This document shows, piece by piece, positions 31,875 to 39,839 of a stretch of DNA of 39,839 nt (its first letter is position 1; every line of letters begins with the position of its first letter). Location: assembly GCA_018812625.1 (NCBI GenBank), contig JAHJDH010000015.1, forward strand, positions 1 through 39,839, written 5' to 3'. The notes beneath the pieces are model-generated. The model was not told the DNA's origin. It was given only the letters and a program-made list of their open reading frames with translations, and ran no database searches. Both the position numbers and the translations under genes were made by a program. The stretch comes from Microcaldota archaeon. Lineage in GTDB: Archaea; Micrarchaeota; Micrarchaeia; Anstonellales; Bilamarchaeaceae.

Positions 31875-32771
31875 TTATTTTGTCAATACTTCGCAGCCAT
31901 CAGCAGTTACTAATATCGTGTGCTCAGCCTGCGAAACCAATCCTCTGCTTACTTCTCGAAGTACTGGGTATCCTCTGATGAATTGATTTTCAAGCAATTC
32001 CCGAAGAGAAGCGCTTACCAAAAGCTTGGATTTGAATTCTTTTCTAATCCATCGCTCTGCAAAAGGAAGCATCCCATAGTTCTTGATAACATGTTCAACT
32101 ATTTTTCTGGATTGCCTCATCCTTACTTTTGATGGGGCATAAATCGAAAAAATCTCGACCTGATCCAGATCCTCTACATAACCGTTTCCAGTAGTTGCAA
32201 ATGGCTCAACTGCAAAGATTTCTCCTTCTTTGAGTTCGTATGGATCTTGTGTTTTAATATTTGGAATTTCAACTCCGGCATGAAGTTCGTTTGATTTTAT
32301 CATATGTCCTGAAAGATTTGATATTGGCTTGAAGCCATATCCTTTGATTGTTTGTTCAATAACATCTCCTATTTCTCCAACTCTCATGCCTGGTTTTATT
32401 GCAGCAATTGCCTTTTCAAGAGCATCTTCTGATGCTGTTACTAATTTTTCATTCTGATTGCTAAGGTCAATTGTGTATGCTGTATCTGAAAGTCCGCCAT
32501 TAAGTTCAAGACCCATATCAATTTTTACCAGGTCAGTTTCCCCAAGACTTGCTTCCGAACCTGCTTCTGGTGTATAATGCGCTGCAATGTCATTTATTGA
32601 AATATTTACTGGGAATGCCGGCTTTGCCCCGTCTTCTTCTATCATCTGTTCGATAGTTTCTGCAATATCCAGAAGGGATTCACCAACCATGATAAGTCTT
32701 TTACTGTCCTCGCGGATTTTAGAAGCAAGTTTTCCTGACTCCTTAAATGCCTCAATTTCTTCATCGCTCAT
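31875..32771 (-). CDS. map: Methionine aminopeptidase (type II)
   Basis: A 298-residue enzyme of the archaeal/eukaryotic type that removes N-terminal methionine from nascent proteins. The five metal ligands are placed in LVKIDMGLELNGGLSDTAYT (two Asp), SGHMI, FAVEPFAT and the final AEHTILVTADG. The type II insertion lies before the last segments. The ATG at 32771 gives the normal N-terminus MSDEEIEAFKESGKLAS. GAGGC lies 8 nt upstream. An in-frame ATG at 32819 would add a short hydrophobic extension unlike the family. Confidence 0.95.
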   Translation of the reverse strand: MSDEEIEAFKESGKLASKIREDSKRLIMVGESLLDIAETIEQMIEEDGAKPAFPVNISINDIAAHYTPEAGSEASLGETDLVKIDMGLELNGGLSDTAYTIDLSNQNEKLVTASEDALEKAIAAIKPGMRVGEIGDVIEQTIKGYGFKPISNLSGHMIKSNELHAGVEIPNIKTQDPYELKEGEIFAVEPFATTGNGYVEDLDQVEIFSIYAPSKVRMRQSRKIVEHVIKNYGMLPFAERWIRKEFKSKLLVSASLRELLENQFIRGYPVLREVSRGLVSQAEHTILVTADGCEVLTK

Positions 32772-32853
32772 AATGTTAGCCTCAATTAGGATTATTACTA
32801 GAATTGTTATGTGGGACATAGGTTTAAATATTGCTAATTAGATAGTAATATAC

Positions 32854-33090
32854 ATGAAAGAGCGCTTTAGACAACCAAATAAAAAACGATCCAAAATACG
32901 TCTAACCCAAATCGAAATACCACCTCCTTATGTCATTGATGATTGGTTAAAGCGCAACCGTCCAAATAAAAAGCCCAAAAAACCTCTTACAATTGAGCTT
33001 CCAATGCACGAGGGACCTATAAGAGAACGGAAAAAAGATGATAAACCTCGAGATGAAAATCCTGATTATGGAATAGACTATACGATTTAA
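32854..33090 (+). CDS. Small basic protein of unknown function
   Basis: A 78-residue protein rich in Lys, Arg and Pro (MKERFRQPNKKRSKIRL at the start, KRNRPNKKPKKPLTIELP in the middle), with an acidic tail. It is not recognised. Nucleic acid binding is possible but only inferred from charge. GGTTTAAATA at 32820-32829 lies about 29 bp before the ATG, supporting a leaderless start. It is divergent from the methionine aminopeptidase and 28 bp before the Lhr helicase. Confidence 0.65.
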   Translation: MKERFRQPNKKRSKIRLTQIEIPPPYVIDDWLKRNRPNKKPKKPLTIELPMHEGPIRERKKDDKPRDENPDYGIDYTI

Positions 33091-33118
33091 GTTTTGTTAA
33101 TCTCTAATCCTTTATCCA

Positions 33119-35650
33119 ATGTCTACTGTAGCACAACTTGTCCAGGAACGTTTTGGGCAATTAACTCCAATTCAAAAAATTGCAATTCCCAGAGTGCTTG
33201 ATGGACAAAATGTGCTTATTCTAGCACCAACCGGCTCTGGCAAAACAGAATGTGCTCTTCTTCCAGTTCTCGAGAAAATCCACAATAAGGAAAGCGGAAT
33301 TTGCGCTCTATATATAACTCCTCTTCGTGCTCTTTCTCGCGATCTTAAAGAAAGATTTAACTGGTGGTGTGAACGCCTTGATATTAGTCATGATGTTAGA
33401 AGTGGGGATACAACGCAGGCAACTCGAACAAAACATAGAAAAAATCCCCCAAAAATTCTTTTGACTACTGTTGAATCTCTCCAGGCTCTGCTCCTTGGCA
33501 GAGTTATGCGGGAGCACCTCAAGAATATTGATTTTGTTATTCTTGATGAAATCCATGATATTCTAGATAACAAACGCGGTTCCCAGCTTTCACTAGGCCT
33601 TGAGCGTCTCAATGAAATCACTGATTTTCAAAGAATTGCAATAAGTGCAACTGTTGCTGATGAAAAGCAGGCAGCACGGCTTGCATTCGGAAATCGGCCT
33701 TACTCTGTTTGCGAAACAGGAAAAAACCGCCATATGGATATCACTATTGAAAATATTCCTTCTTCGGAAAAAAGGACTGCGAGAATCAAAACCCTAAGCG
33801 AAAAACACCGTTCTCTTATTTTTGTCAATACCAGAAGCACTGCAGAAGAATTGGGCGCCTCTCTTCGAAAGCTCAAAGCTCCTGTTTCTGTACATCATGG
33901 TTCTCTTGCAAAAGATGCCCGCCTTAGTGCAGAAGATCAATTCAAATCTGGAGAAATAAATTCTATCATTTGTACATCTTCGCTAGAACTTGGAATTGAT
34001 ATTGGTGATGTTTCACTTGTTATGCAATATGGATCGCCCCACCAGGCCTTTAGGTTGATACAACGAGTTGGACGATCTGGCCATAGTTTGGACAAAACTC
34101 CCAAAGGAATCATTTTCAGTTCTGATTTTGATGATATGCTTGAATCTTCTGTTCTTTCTGTTTTTGCACAAAATGGGAAAATGGAAAATAAGGTTGTTGA
34201 GAGAGGTGCACTTGATGTTATTGCCCATCAGCTTGTCGGTCTTTGTCTTGATTTTGGAAGAATGGATTTAGCCAAAGCACATGAAATTCTCTCACGTTCT
34301 TTTGCATATGGGATAACCTATGACAAGCTGCGGATGATTGCACTTCAACTATATGGCGAGGGCATTCTCTACTATGATGAGCATGAAAATGGAATTTCAA
34401 TTAAAGCAAAAATGAGGGGACGGGAATATTACTACACTTTTCTCAGTACAATTCCAAAGACAAAAAGATTTTTGATGAAAGATATTTCTGGAAACAGAAT
34501 CATTTCTTCTTTGGATGAGGAGTTTGTTGTTAATCTCGAGCCTGGAACAAGTTTTCTTTCTCAGGGAAAACCCTGGACAGTAATTGATATTACTCAAGAT
34601 GAAGTTCTAGCATCGCCAGTAGCCGGCTCTGAAATTATGGTGCCGTCATGGACTGGGGAAGATATTCCTGTTTCATTTGATGTTGCGCAGGAAGTTGGAT
34701 CAATGCGCTCTGTAAAAAAGATTTCTCCAATTCCAGATAACAAGACAATTATTATTGAAATTATCTCGGATTTGATTATCATTCATGGGTGTTTTGGGCA
34801 CCGGGTCAATTCTGCAATTTCCCGTATTTTTTCAAAAAAATTATCCAAGCTTGTCGGAGAGAGTGTTTGGGCAGTTAATGATCCATACCGAATCATGTTC
34901 AAGCTTCCATTTCCTCTTGGCTCTGAGTACATTGAAAGAGAATTTAGAAATATCCGGAACATAGAAGGGCAGCTATTAGAATCTCTCGAGCAATCTCCTC
35001 TTCTTCGGTTCAAGTTTCTCCATGTTGGGCGTATGTTTGGTTTGCTTTCAGTTGATGCTCTTGTTAGCAATAGGTTCATCCATGCAATGAGAAATTCTGT
35101 TGTTTATGAAGAAACTGTCCGCTCCATATTTTTCAGGTATTTTGATATTGGACGTACTGAGGAGGTATTTAGTAAATTAAGAGCCGGGAAACTGAAACTG
35201 ATTATTGATAAAAAAGAAAAGCCATCATTCTTTTCTGATGTCGGACTTTCCAGAATTTCCGGTGGGGAAAAAATTGGAAGCTTTGAGCCTCGTGAGAGAA
35301 TAATATCTGCCTTCAAGGAAAATGTCCTTTCAAAAACAGTCGAGCTGGTTTGTATAAATTGCCAGGCAACAAGATTTATGCACCTTGCAAGTGCTCCTGA
35401 GCAAATTCTCTGCCATAAATGCAATAAACCTGCATACGGAATCAAGAATTCTGATCTTGAATTTACTTCCGGACTTATCCGAACTTATGGGAAAAAGGCA
35501 CTCATTGCACTTTCAACCTATGGAGTCGGGCCAGCCAATGCTGATCGGATTCTAAAAAGACTTCACAAAAATGAAGAGACGTTTATTCTGGATCTTATTG
35601 AGGTGCAAAAAAACTTTATTAAAAACAAGAAATACTGGAAGCTGGGTTGA
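33119..35650 (+). CDS. lhr: Lhr-type superfamily 2 helicase
   Basis: An 843-residue helicase. Walker A is APTGSGKT (36-43) and motif II is DEIH (143-146). Motif III is ISAT and the C-terminal RecA motifs are ICTSSLELGIDIG and QRVGRSGH. A winged-helix and Lhr-core beta domain follow. Near residue 745-770 two CxxC pairs (CINC and CHKC) look like a small zinc ribbon, and the end (ALIALSTYGVGPANADRIL) has a helix-hairpin-helix-like segment. Archaeal Lhr proteins act on RNA-DNA hybrids and stalled forks. This one is full length. It follows the small basic protein closely and may share its transcript. Confidence 0.93.
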   Translation: MSTVAQLVQERFGQLTPIQKIAIPRVLDGQNVLILAPTGSGKTECALLPVLEKIHNKESGICALYITPLRALSRDLKERFNWWCERLDISHDVRSGDTTQATRTKHRKNPPKILLTTVESLQALLLGRVMREHLKNIDFVILDEIHDILDNKRGSQLSLGLERLNEITDFQRIAISATVADEKQAARLAFGNRPYSVCETGKNRHMDITIENIPSSEKRTARIKTLSEKHRSLIFVNTRSTAEELGASLRKLKAPVSVHHGSLAKDARLSAEDQFKSGEINSIICTSSLELGIDIGDVSLVMQYGSPHQAFRLIQRVGRSGHSLDKTPKGIIFSSDFDDMLESSVLSVFAQNGKMENKVVERGALDVIAHQLVGLCLDFGRMDLAKAHEILSRSFAYGITYDKLRMIALQLYGEGILYYDEHENGISIKAKMRGREYYYTFLSTIPKTKRFLMKDISGNRIISSLDEEFVVNLEPGTSFLSQGKPWTVIDITQDEVLASPVAGSEIMVPSWTGEDIPVSFDVAQEVGSMRSVKKISPIPDNKTIIIEIISDLIIIHGCFGHRVNSAISRIFSKKLSKLVGESVWAVNDPYRIMFKLPFPLGSEYIEREFRNIRNIEGQLLESLEQSPLLRFKFLHVGRMFGLLSVDALVSNRFIHAMRNSVVYEETVRSIFFRYFDIGRTEEVFSKLRAGKLKLIIDKKEKPSFFSDVGLSRISGGEKIGSFEPRERIISAFKENVLSKTVELVCINCQATRFMHLASAPEQILCHKCNKPAYGIKNSDLEFTSGLIRTYGKKALIALSTYGVGPANADRILKRLHKNEETFILDLIEVQKNFIKNKKYWKLG

Positions 35651-35697
35651 TTTTTATGATGTGTTTTCAGTGATCCTGCGGCGAATTTTGTGACAGA

Positions 35698-35710
35698 TGT
35701 TTATAAATAT
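35698..35710 (+). promoter_or_regulatory. TATA box of the 225-residue unknown gene
   Basis: TGTTTATAAATATT is centred near 35704. The TTG at 35728 is 24 bp and the ATG at 35740 is 36 bp downstream, so this marks the promoter but not a unique start. Confidence 0.45.
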
Positions 35711-35739
35711 TCATTATCCGATATCCATTGGCGACCATT

Positions 35740-36417
35740 ATGCAAAACGCACAATTCAGAAAAGCAGATTCATCACTGCAACTTCGAGACGGATTCAAAA
35801 AAGCAGCTCCTTTGAGTGATGGCCTTCAGTCATTATCCAGAGAATCAATTGGGGATGTGTTGGGGCTTTTCTCATCTCGTTCAAAAGCCCGGGATCAGCT
35901 CTTACGTTTCCTCGAGACTCGGGAAAAGCTTTCCAGAGAATTCGGGGCGCGGATAGATCTTGTTAAGGAGCCCGGAAGCGAAAGAGTTTCTGTTAGGGCA
36001 AGGCTTGAGATGCAAACTAGTGACAGGACTTTGGATCTTGATACCGAACAGCTGGTTGTATCAAGGGGCTTCTCATTAATGCTAGCTACAAAACCAGTCA
36101 CTGGCCCGGATTCATTTGAGACCATACTTGTTGATAATGGCGGCTTTGAAAAAACCGAATTCAATAGACAAAGACTTGATGGAGTTTATGTTGTTAGCGA
36201 AAGTCCAACTCATCCGCAAAGTTCTCCTGAGAGGATCTCTGCTTATGCAGAGGCTCTTCTTGCACTTGCAAAAGATCTGGCAGAGCCTCTTGAAGAGTAT
36301 GCTTCTCCAGCATCTTCTAATGTGATTTCAATGCCATCTGCTAGTTCCAGAGAAGTTCCACAAAGCAGTCCTTTTCCTGAGCTTGCAGCCGTAAGCACAC
36401 TAAAAACAAAGTTATAA
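35740..36417 (+). CDS. Uncharacterised protein of 225 residues
   Basis: A soluble protein with a helical N-terminal region (FKKAAPLSDGLQSLSRESI, LRFLETREKLSREFG), a beta-rich middle (about 60-145, with VSVRARLEMQTSDRTLDL), and a disordered Ser/Pro/Ala tail (PASSNVISMPSASSREVPQ). No known domain, signal or membrane segment is recognised. The start is chosen as the ATG at 35740. A TTG at 35728 is closer to the leaderless distance. The next gene begins 23 bp after the stop. Confidence 0.6.
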   Translation: MQNAQFRKADSSLQLRDGFKKAAPLSDGLQSLSRESIGDVLGLFSSRSKARDQLLRFLETREKLSREFGARIDLVKEPGSERVSVRARLEMQTSDRTLDLDTEQLVVSRGFSLMLATKPVTGPDSFETILVDNGGFEKTEFNRQRLDGVYVVSESPTHPQSSPERISAYAEALLALAKDLAEPLEEYASPASSNVISMPSASSREVPQSSPFPELAAVSTLKTKL

Positions 36418-36440
36418 TCTTTTCTTTTCATCTTTATGCT

Positions 36441-36791
36441 GTGTACAAGCAAATCATAGTAATTCGGACTGATCTTGATATGGGCAAAGGAAAACTTGCA
36501 GCACAGTGTTGCCATGCTTCTCTTGGTGCTTATAAAAAAACACTAAGAGAACATCCAGAAATTGTTAAACACTGGGAAATGGAAGGGCAGCAGAAAGTTG
36601 TTCTCAAAGTGACTTCCGGTGAACAATTGATAGAGAATTTTCAGCATGCAAAGGACAAAGGTTTTCCAGTGGATATGATTCGTGATGCTGGCAGAACTCA
36701 AATTGATCCTGGAACAATAACTTGCTTTGCAGTAGGGCCATGGAAAGAAGAAGAACTAGATCAAATCTATGGGCAGTTGAAGCTTCTTTAG
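36441..36791 (+). CDS. pth2: Peptidyl-tRNA hydrolase, archaeal type (Pth2)
   Basis: A 116-residue enzyme that releases peptides from prematurely detached peptidyl-tRNA. The family pattern is complete: VIRTDLDMGKGKLAAQCCHASL (Lys and the Q-x-x-HA helix), later LIENFQHAKDKGFP and VDMIRDAGRTQIDPGTITCFAVGP with the G-R-T-Q-I-x-P-G-T motif. The length is standard. The start is a GTG at 36441. The nearby ATG at 36436 is out of frame, and TTATAATC at about 36412-36419 is placed about 26 bp upstream for a leaderless message. Confidence 0.96.
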   Translation: MYKQIIVIRTDLDMGKGKLAAQCCHASLGAYKKTLREHPEIVKHWEMEGQQKVVLKVTSGEQLIENFQHAKDKGFPVDMIRDAGRTQIDPGTITCFAVGPWKEEELDQIYGQLKLL

Positions 36792-36805
36792 TATTCTCTT
36801 AAAAA

Positions 36806-37075
36806 TTAGTAATCTCTTACTGGTATTTTCTTAGGTAGTTCATGCGGATCCTTGAGTTCATCATGTACTCTTTTAAGTCTATTATCAATATCTGGAGGGA
36901 TGCCTGGGTTTCCATAACCAACATGATCAACTAATATCTTGTATTTCCCTGGAAAAAGCGGAAATCTGAATCCTGTTATGATAGTTCCACCTCTACCCTC
37001 ATTCTCGTTGTATACTTCTACTGTTCTAAAGAAAATATAATTGCGCGATCTGACTGTTAGATTATTTCCACTCAT
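36806..37075 (-). CDS. Small protein of unknown function
   Basis: An 89-residue protein with beta-strand-rich character and glycines (RGGTIITGFRFPLFPGKYKIL, VGYGNPGIPPDIDNR). It has no hydrophobic segment and no recognised family. The ATG at 37075 has GGTGGGG about 6-12 nt upstream. It lies convergent to pth2 and divergent to the RBBP9-like gene. The N-terminal half overlaps in antisense the upstream extension of that gene's frame, which supports the shorter RBBP9 start. Confidence 0.5.
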   Translation of the reverse strand: MSGNNLTVRSRNYIFFRTVEVYNENEGRGGTIITGFRFPLFPGKYKILVDHVGYGNPGIPPDIDNRLKRVHDELKDPHELPKKIPVRDY

Positions 37076-37118
37076 CCTGCCCCACCGTATATTTAATGTG
37101 TTATGTCAAATTGTGTTT

Positions 37119-37667
37119 ATGAAACTTTTCATTTTCCATTGCTGGGGAGGAGATTCACGTGGCTGCTGGAGGGGAAACCTTGCAGACAAATTCAGAGAAG
37201 AAGGAATTGAGGTTGTAAATCCTGATTTTCCAAATACCAATAATCCCAAGCTGATCGAATGGCTCAATAAAACTCGTGCTACTGTTCCAGCGTTTAATTC
37301 AGAGTGGGTTTTGGTTGCTCACAGTCTTGGATGCCCGACCATCCTGCGTCTTCTTGAAACCTTTAGTGAAAATGAAAAAGTCGGAACAGTGATTCTTGTT
37401 GCTGCATTTGCAAAGAATCTTGGAATTCCTGAGATTGCAAATTTTGTTGATACTGAATTTGACTTTGAAAAAATCAAGAAAAGCGCAGACAAGTTCATCG
37501 TAATCAATTCAGATAATGATCCGTTTATTGAACTCAGTGAAGGTGAGCGCCTTGCAAAACTTTTAGGCGCGAAGCTTATTGTTGAGCACAATGGAGGCCA
37601 TATCAATGAAGGATATGGCTATACAAAATATGAAAAACTCCACGAAATAATCAAAAAACTAAAATAA
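37119..37667 (+). CDS. RBBP9/YdeN-type serine hydrolase
   Basis: A 182-residue alpha/beta hydrolase of the small RBBP9 family. The N-terminus is FIFHCWGGDSRGCWRGNL, followed by the nucleophile elbow AHSLGC (Ser69), the acid in NSDNDPFI (Asp134 by position) and His161 in HNGGHINEG. The catalytic triad is therefore complete. The natural substrate of this family is generally unknown. The ATG at 37119 is 27 bp from the centre of TATATTTAA (37088-37096), so a leaderless start is likely. The frame continues upstream to 37041 but without family features. Confidence 0.88.
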   Translation: MKLFIFHCWGGDSRGCWRGNLADKFREEGIEVVNPDFPNTNNPKLIEWLNKTRATVPAFNSEWVLVAHSLGCPTILRLLETFSENEKVGTVILVAAFAKNLGIPEIANFVDTEFDFEKIKKSADKFIVINSDNDPFIELSEGERLAKLLGAKLIVEHNGGHINEGYGYTKYEKLHEIIKKLK

Positions 37668-37673
37668 GAAAAA

Positions 37674-37832
37674 TGCCGCGAGCCTGATTTGAACAAGCGA
37701 CCCCTCCGTTTCCAAGCTTTTTAAAAAAGCTTGACTAAAATGGGTTTTCAGTCAAGAGACTTCAGCTTCACCGGTTTCTTTTGTTTCATCACAAAAAGAA
37801 CCTGGAGTGCTCTCCCACTGAGCTACCGCGGC
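37674..37832 (-). tRNA. tRNA-Phe (anticodon GAA) with two introns
   Basis: Exon 1 starts GCCGCGGTAGCTCAG, as in archaeal tRNA-Phe, and the 3' end GCTTG-TTCAAAT-CAGGC plus TCGCGGC and A73 closes the acceptor. Two strict bulge-helix-bulge sites are present. Site 1: CACT/GGTG with bulges CC|A and AA|G removes 37767-37803 (37 nt) between positions 30 and 31. Site 2: CTGA/TTGG with bulges AG|T and AA|A removes 37710-37759 (50 nt) at 37/38. After removal the anticodon arm is CTCCG-CTGAAGA-CGGAG, perfectly paired, with GAA at 37761-37763. The mature length is 72 nt. Without both cuts no anticodon stem forms. Confidence 0.93.
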
Positions 37833-37862
37833 GCTAATAGGTACTACTTTCATAAAAAAGAA

Positions 37863-37870
37863 TTTATAAA
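37863..37870. promoter_or_regulatory. Palindromic TATA box between tRNA-Phe and a small membrane-protein gene
   Basis: TTTATAAA is its own reverse complement. Its centre is about 34 bp from the tRNA-Phe 5' end on the minus strand and can also serve the plus-strand gene starting at 37938 (a leader of about 44 nt). It is the only clear TATA element in the gap. Confidence 0.5.
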
Positions 37871-37937
37871 CCAATTCGATTTTTCCCTGAAATCACAGCC
37901 AAACATTCTAAAAGCAATTCGAGATAAATTCACAAAC

Positions 37938-38174
37938 ATGTCTTTGTTTGTTAGTTTGGCCGAATACTTATCTAAACTTCATTTTCTATTCAGCCTTGCG
38001 ATGTTTTTCTTTATTGCTATAATGGTTGTTTCTGATGATCTTACTACAAGAGCCTTGCTTCTCTTACCAGTAGTTCTGCTTTTTAGCTTATCAAAAATCA
38101 TGTATTCCATTGATCAAAAAACATCTACGGATGCTATAATTAAAAAATACAAAAAACGAACTCGCAATATCTAA
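37938..38174 (+). CDS. Small membrane protein, two predicted helices
   Basis: A 78-residue protein with two hydrophobic segments (LHFLFSLAMFFFIAIMVV at about 13-30 and ALLLLPVVLLFSLSKIM at about 39-55) and a basic tail (IIKKYKKRTRNI). No family is recognised. The same frame is open back to 37731, but that part lies inside tRNA-Phe and its introns, so the ATG at 37938 is used. It is convergent with the cis-prenyltransferase gene and overlaps its 3' end by 4 bp. Confidence 0.55.
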   Translation: MSLFVSLAEYLSKLHFLFSLAMFFFIAIMVVSDDLTTRALLLLPVVLLFSLSKIMYSIDQKTSTDAIIKKYKKRTRNI

Positions 38175-38854
38175 GTTCCATATCGTCGTTTTCTTTTAGC
38201 AAAAACATCTAGTGCATCCTCAAAATCATCTTTGGAAAAGTCGGGCCAGAGCTTTTCGCTGAAATAAAATTCGCTATAGCAGCTTTGCCAAGGCATCAGG
38301 CCAGATAATCGCTGCTCTCCTGAGGTTCTGATTATCAAATCCGGATCAGGCAATTCAGAAGTGTACATGTGATCGCTCAGCGTCTTTTCATCAACTTTTT
38401 CTATTCCTTCTGAAATGATTTTGTTTACGGCATCTACGATTTCTTCCCGTCCTCCATATGACAAGAGAAGATTAAGCTGGTAATTGTTATTTTTTCCACT
38501 GACCTGCTCTGCTTTTTTTATCATTTCCTGAATTTCTCTTGGAAACAAATGCAATCTTCCAAAAAACCTGACTCTAAGTTCATCCTTGTTTTTATCATCG
38601 CTTTCAATTGCTTTTTTCAGGTTTTCCTTGAAAAGCTTGAATAGGTCCCCAACTTCATTTTTGTCTCTTTTGAAATTATCAGTTGAGAAGCCCCACATAG
38701 TGAGCATTTTGATATCATGCTCTTTGCACCATTTGAGGATATCTCCGATTTTCTTGATTCCAATTGCATATCCTTCTTGACGGTCTATTCCATTCTGCTT
38801 GCTCCATCTGCGATTTCCGTCAGGAATAATGGCTATGTGTTTTGGTGTTTCCAA
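38171..38854 (-). CDS. uppS: Cis-prenyltransferase (undecaprenyl/long-chain polyprenyl diphosphate synthase family)
   Basis: A 227-residue enzyme that condenses isopentenyl diphosphate units to make the polyprenyl carrier lipid for glycan assembly. The catalytic loop IAIIPDGNRRW, the WGFSTDNFKR segment, SYGGREEIVDA, and DLIIRTSGEQRLSG near the C-terminus are complete, including the final SEFYF and WPDF motifs. The chain length of the product in archaea is often C55-C60 and cannot be read here. The start is a TTG at 38854. GGTGAT ends 3 nt before it and sits at the stop of purP. The gene fits the surface glycan genes at the left of the window. Confidence 0.94.
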   Translation of the reverse strand: METPKHIAIIPDGNRRWSKQNGIDRQEGYAIGIKKIGDILKWCKEHDIKMLTMWGFSTDNFKRDKNEVGDLFKLFKENLKKAIESDDKNKDELRVRFFGRLHLFPREIQEMIKKAEQVSGKNNNYQLNLLLSYGGREEIVDAVNKIISEGIEKVDEKTLSDHMYTSELPDPDLIIRTSGEQRLSGLMPWQSCYSEFYFSEKLWPDFSKDDFEDALDVFAKRKRRYGT

Positions 38855-38862
38855 ATTATCAC

Positions 38863-39839
38863 CTAATAAATAATCTCACTAAGTTTTCCCTTTTCAAATG
38901 CAAATTTTAATTCTCTTGCAACTCTTTTTCCAGTGCTCATCTGTTCATTGTAATAATATGTTGAATATGGAGAACCCTCTGGATACATGTTTGTACCAGC
39001 AACTATCCTAGCACTGACTTCAAATGCAAATATCTCAAGATCTTCGTTGATAATCGTCTCGATGCAGTATGGTCCGTATATACCATTGAAAAGGTCAAAT
39101 GAAGCATCACTAATTTTCTTTCCCATTTCCATGTATTCATATAACAAAGATTCGCGCAAGACCATTGGTTGGTTTCCAACTACTGTGAATGCGAGTTTTG
39201 GATTAAGTCCAACTGATACTGCCCTGGCAATCTCATCAGCGCTGCTCTCAACTCGTGTATCAACACCGAGCATTTCTATTCGTCCATGCTTTGTTTCATA
39301 TCCCTGTTCTGAAAATGGAGAGAAGAAAAAATGAGGGTATGCTCGAACTCCTATTATGAATTCTTGGATCATACATTCTTGATCTCCTACTTTTTCTTCA
39401 AATTCTTTATGGCTATTGATAATCAGATATCCCTGGCCTCCTTTTGCACCTGGGAATTTTACCAGAGCAGGTCCATCGACTTCTTCTGGCTCAAGCAGTT
39501 GTGGCTTTTTCACATTTGCCTTTCTCATCCATTCGAACATTCTGTCCCTGCTTCTTTCCCATGCAATGCTGGCACGGTTTCCATAAACAGGTATTTCAAG
39601 ATCATCGAATTTTTTCCCAACATATTCGACAAATGAACCATGCGGAATTATGATTGCGTTTTTTTCTCTAAGCTCTTCAATCGGAAGATCAGAATAATTA
39701 TCTACTTCAATAAATTCATCTGGTCTTCCATATGGAAATGATTCGTAAAGTTTACGTCGCTCTTTTAGCACAATCCCAATTGTTTTGATTCCTTCCTCTC
39801 GTGCCCCTTTGAAAATTTGCAAAGAAGAATGTGAACAAA
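38863..39839 (-). CDS. purP: PurP, formate-dependent FAICAR synthetase (5' end outside window)
   Basis: The frame is open from the stop at 38863 to the right edge. The N-terminal part seen (CSHSSLQIFKGAREEG) is interior PurP sequence, so the true start lies outside. The ATP-grasp domain follows: IIPHGSFVEYVG, LVKFPGAKGGQGYLI, MIQEFIIGV and FEVSARIVAGTN. PurP uses formate and ATP to formylate AICAR in archaeal purine synthesis, in place of PurH. The gene precedes uppS with overlapping signals. A TTG at 39822 is not the start. Confidence 0.95.
   Translation of the reverse strand, partial: CSHSSLQIFKGAREEGIKTIGIVLKERRKLYESFPYGRPDEFIEVDNYSDLPIEELREKNAIIIPHGSFVEYVGKKFDDLEIPVYGNRASIAWERSRDRMFEWMRKANVKKPQLLEPEEVDGPALVKFPGAKGGQGYLIINSHKEFEEKVGDQECMIQEFIIGVRAYPHFFFSPFSEQGYETKHGRIEMLGVDTRVESSADEIARAVSVGLNPKLAFTVVGNQPMVLRESLLYEYMEMGKKISDASFDLFNGIYGPYCIETIINEDLEIFAFEVSARIVAGTNMYPEGSPYSTYYYNEQMSTGKRVARELKFAFEKGKLSEIIY

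Noticed and set aside
37731-37937. Upstream part of the small membrane-protein frame
   Set aside because: It runs antisense through tRNA-Phe and its introns. The protein-like part begins at 37938.

Overview
The window is archaeal chromosomal DNA. Diagnostic genes are a TATA-binding protein, RNA polymerase subunit F (Rpb4-like), ribosomal proteins L21e and S26e, a 20S proteasome alpha subunit, replication factor C large subunit, XPD and Lhr helicases, a Hef-like helicase, archaeal-type UMP kinase, Pth2, a type II methionine aminopeptidase and PurP. Genes are packed tightly and three tRNA genes carry bulge-helix-bulge introns. A few genes resemble bacterial families (DUF446/YqcC, RBBP9/YdeN hydrolase). 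The lineage cannot be fixed from the sequence alone. A small-genome euryarchaeal or DPANN-type archaeon would fit, but this is inference.

Layout. 1-6.5 kb: cell-surface genes, comprising the end of a glycosyltransferase, a membrane protein, a nucleotide-sugar epimerase family protein, a flippase, an A24 prepilin/preflagellin peptidase, a processive GT2 glycosyltransferase, an unassigned structured RNA (5585-5712) and a membrane-anchored thioredoxin-fold protein. 6.5-9.7 kb: DUF167, LemA plus HtpX, proteasome alpha and UMP kinase. 9.8-11 kb: a TnpB-only IS200/IS605-type element whose 3' end can form an omegaRNA-like pseudoknot. 11-14.4 kb: an unrecognised 492-residue protein, a translin-family protein, an ACT-type protein, a small charged protein and a TPR-like protein. 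14.4-17.1 kb: a phosphohexomutase divergent from a glutamine-synthetase-fold protein that has lost most catalytic ligands. 17.1-20.5 kb: tRNA-Val with a D-loop intron, a repeat-bearing spacer, the L21e/rpoF/DUF655 operon, TBP, a lipoprotein, DUF1805 and S26e. 20.5-25.8 kb: DNA repair and replication genes (phosphoesterase, XPD, RfcL, Hef-like helicase). 25.8-28.5 kb: 2-oxoacid:ferredoxin oxidoreductase (fused gamma-alpha plus beta). 28.6-39.8 kb: a metallopeptidase, DUF446, tRNA-Arg, a Nudix-like protein, methionine aminopeptidase, Lhr, Pth2, an RBBP9-like hydrolase, tRNA-Phe with two introns, cis-prenyltransferase and PurP, which runs off the right edge.

Expression signals are consistent. 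First genes of transcription units usually lie about 25-28 bp from the centre of an AT-rich TATA-like box, which suggests leaderless mRNAs. Downstream genes carry a GGTGAT, GTGAT or GAGG Shine-Dalgarno motif, often exactly 3-4 nt before the start. I used this to choose several starts. Two divergent pairs (820/872 and 21209/21262) have start codons 52-53 bp apart around one AT box, so they probably share one bidirectional promoter.

Most unusual items: the unassigned RNA at 5585-5712, the glutamine-synthetase-like pseudoenzyme, four tRNA introns (one in a D-loop, one at 30/31), the near-identical DNA of the two TBP lobes, and the TnpB 3' pseudoknot overlapping its stop codon.
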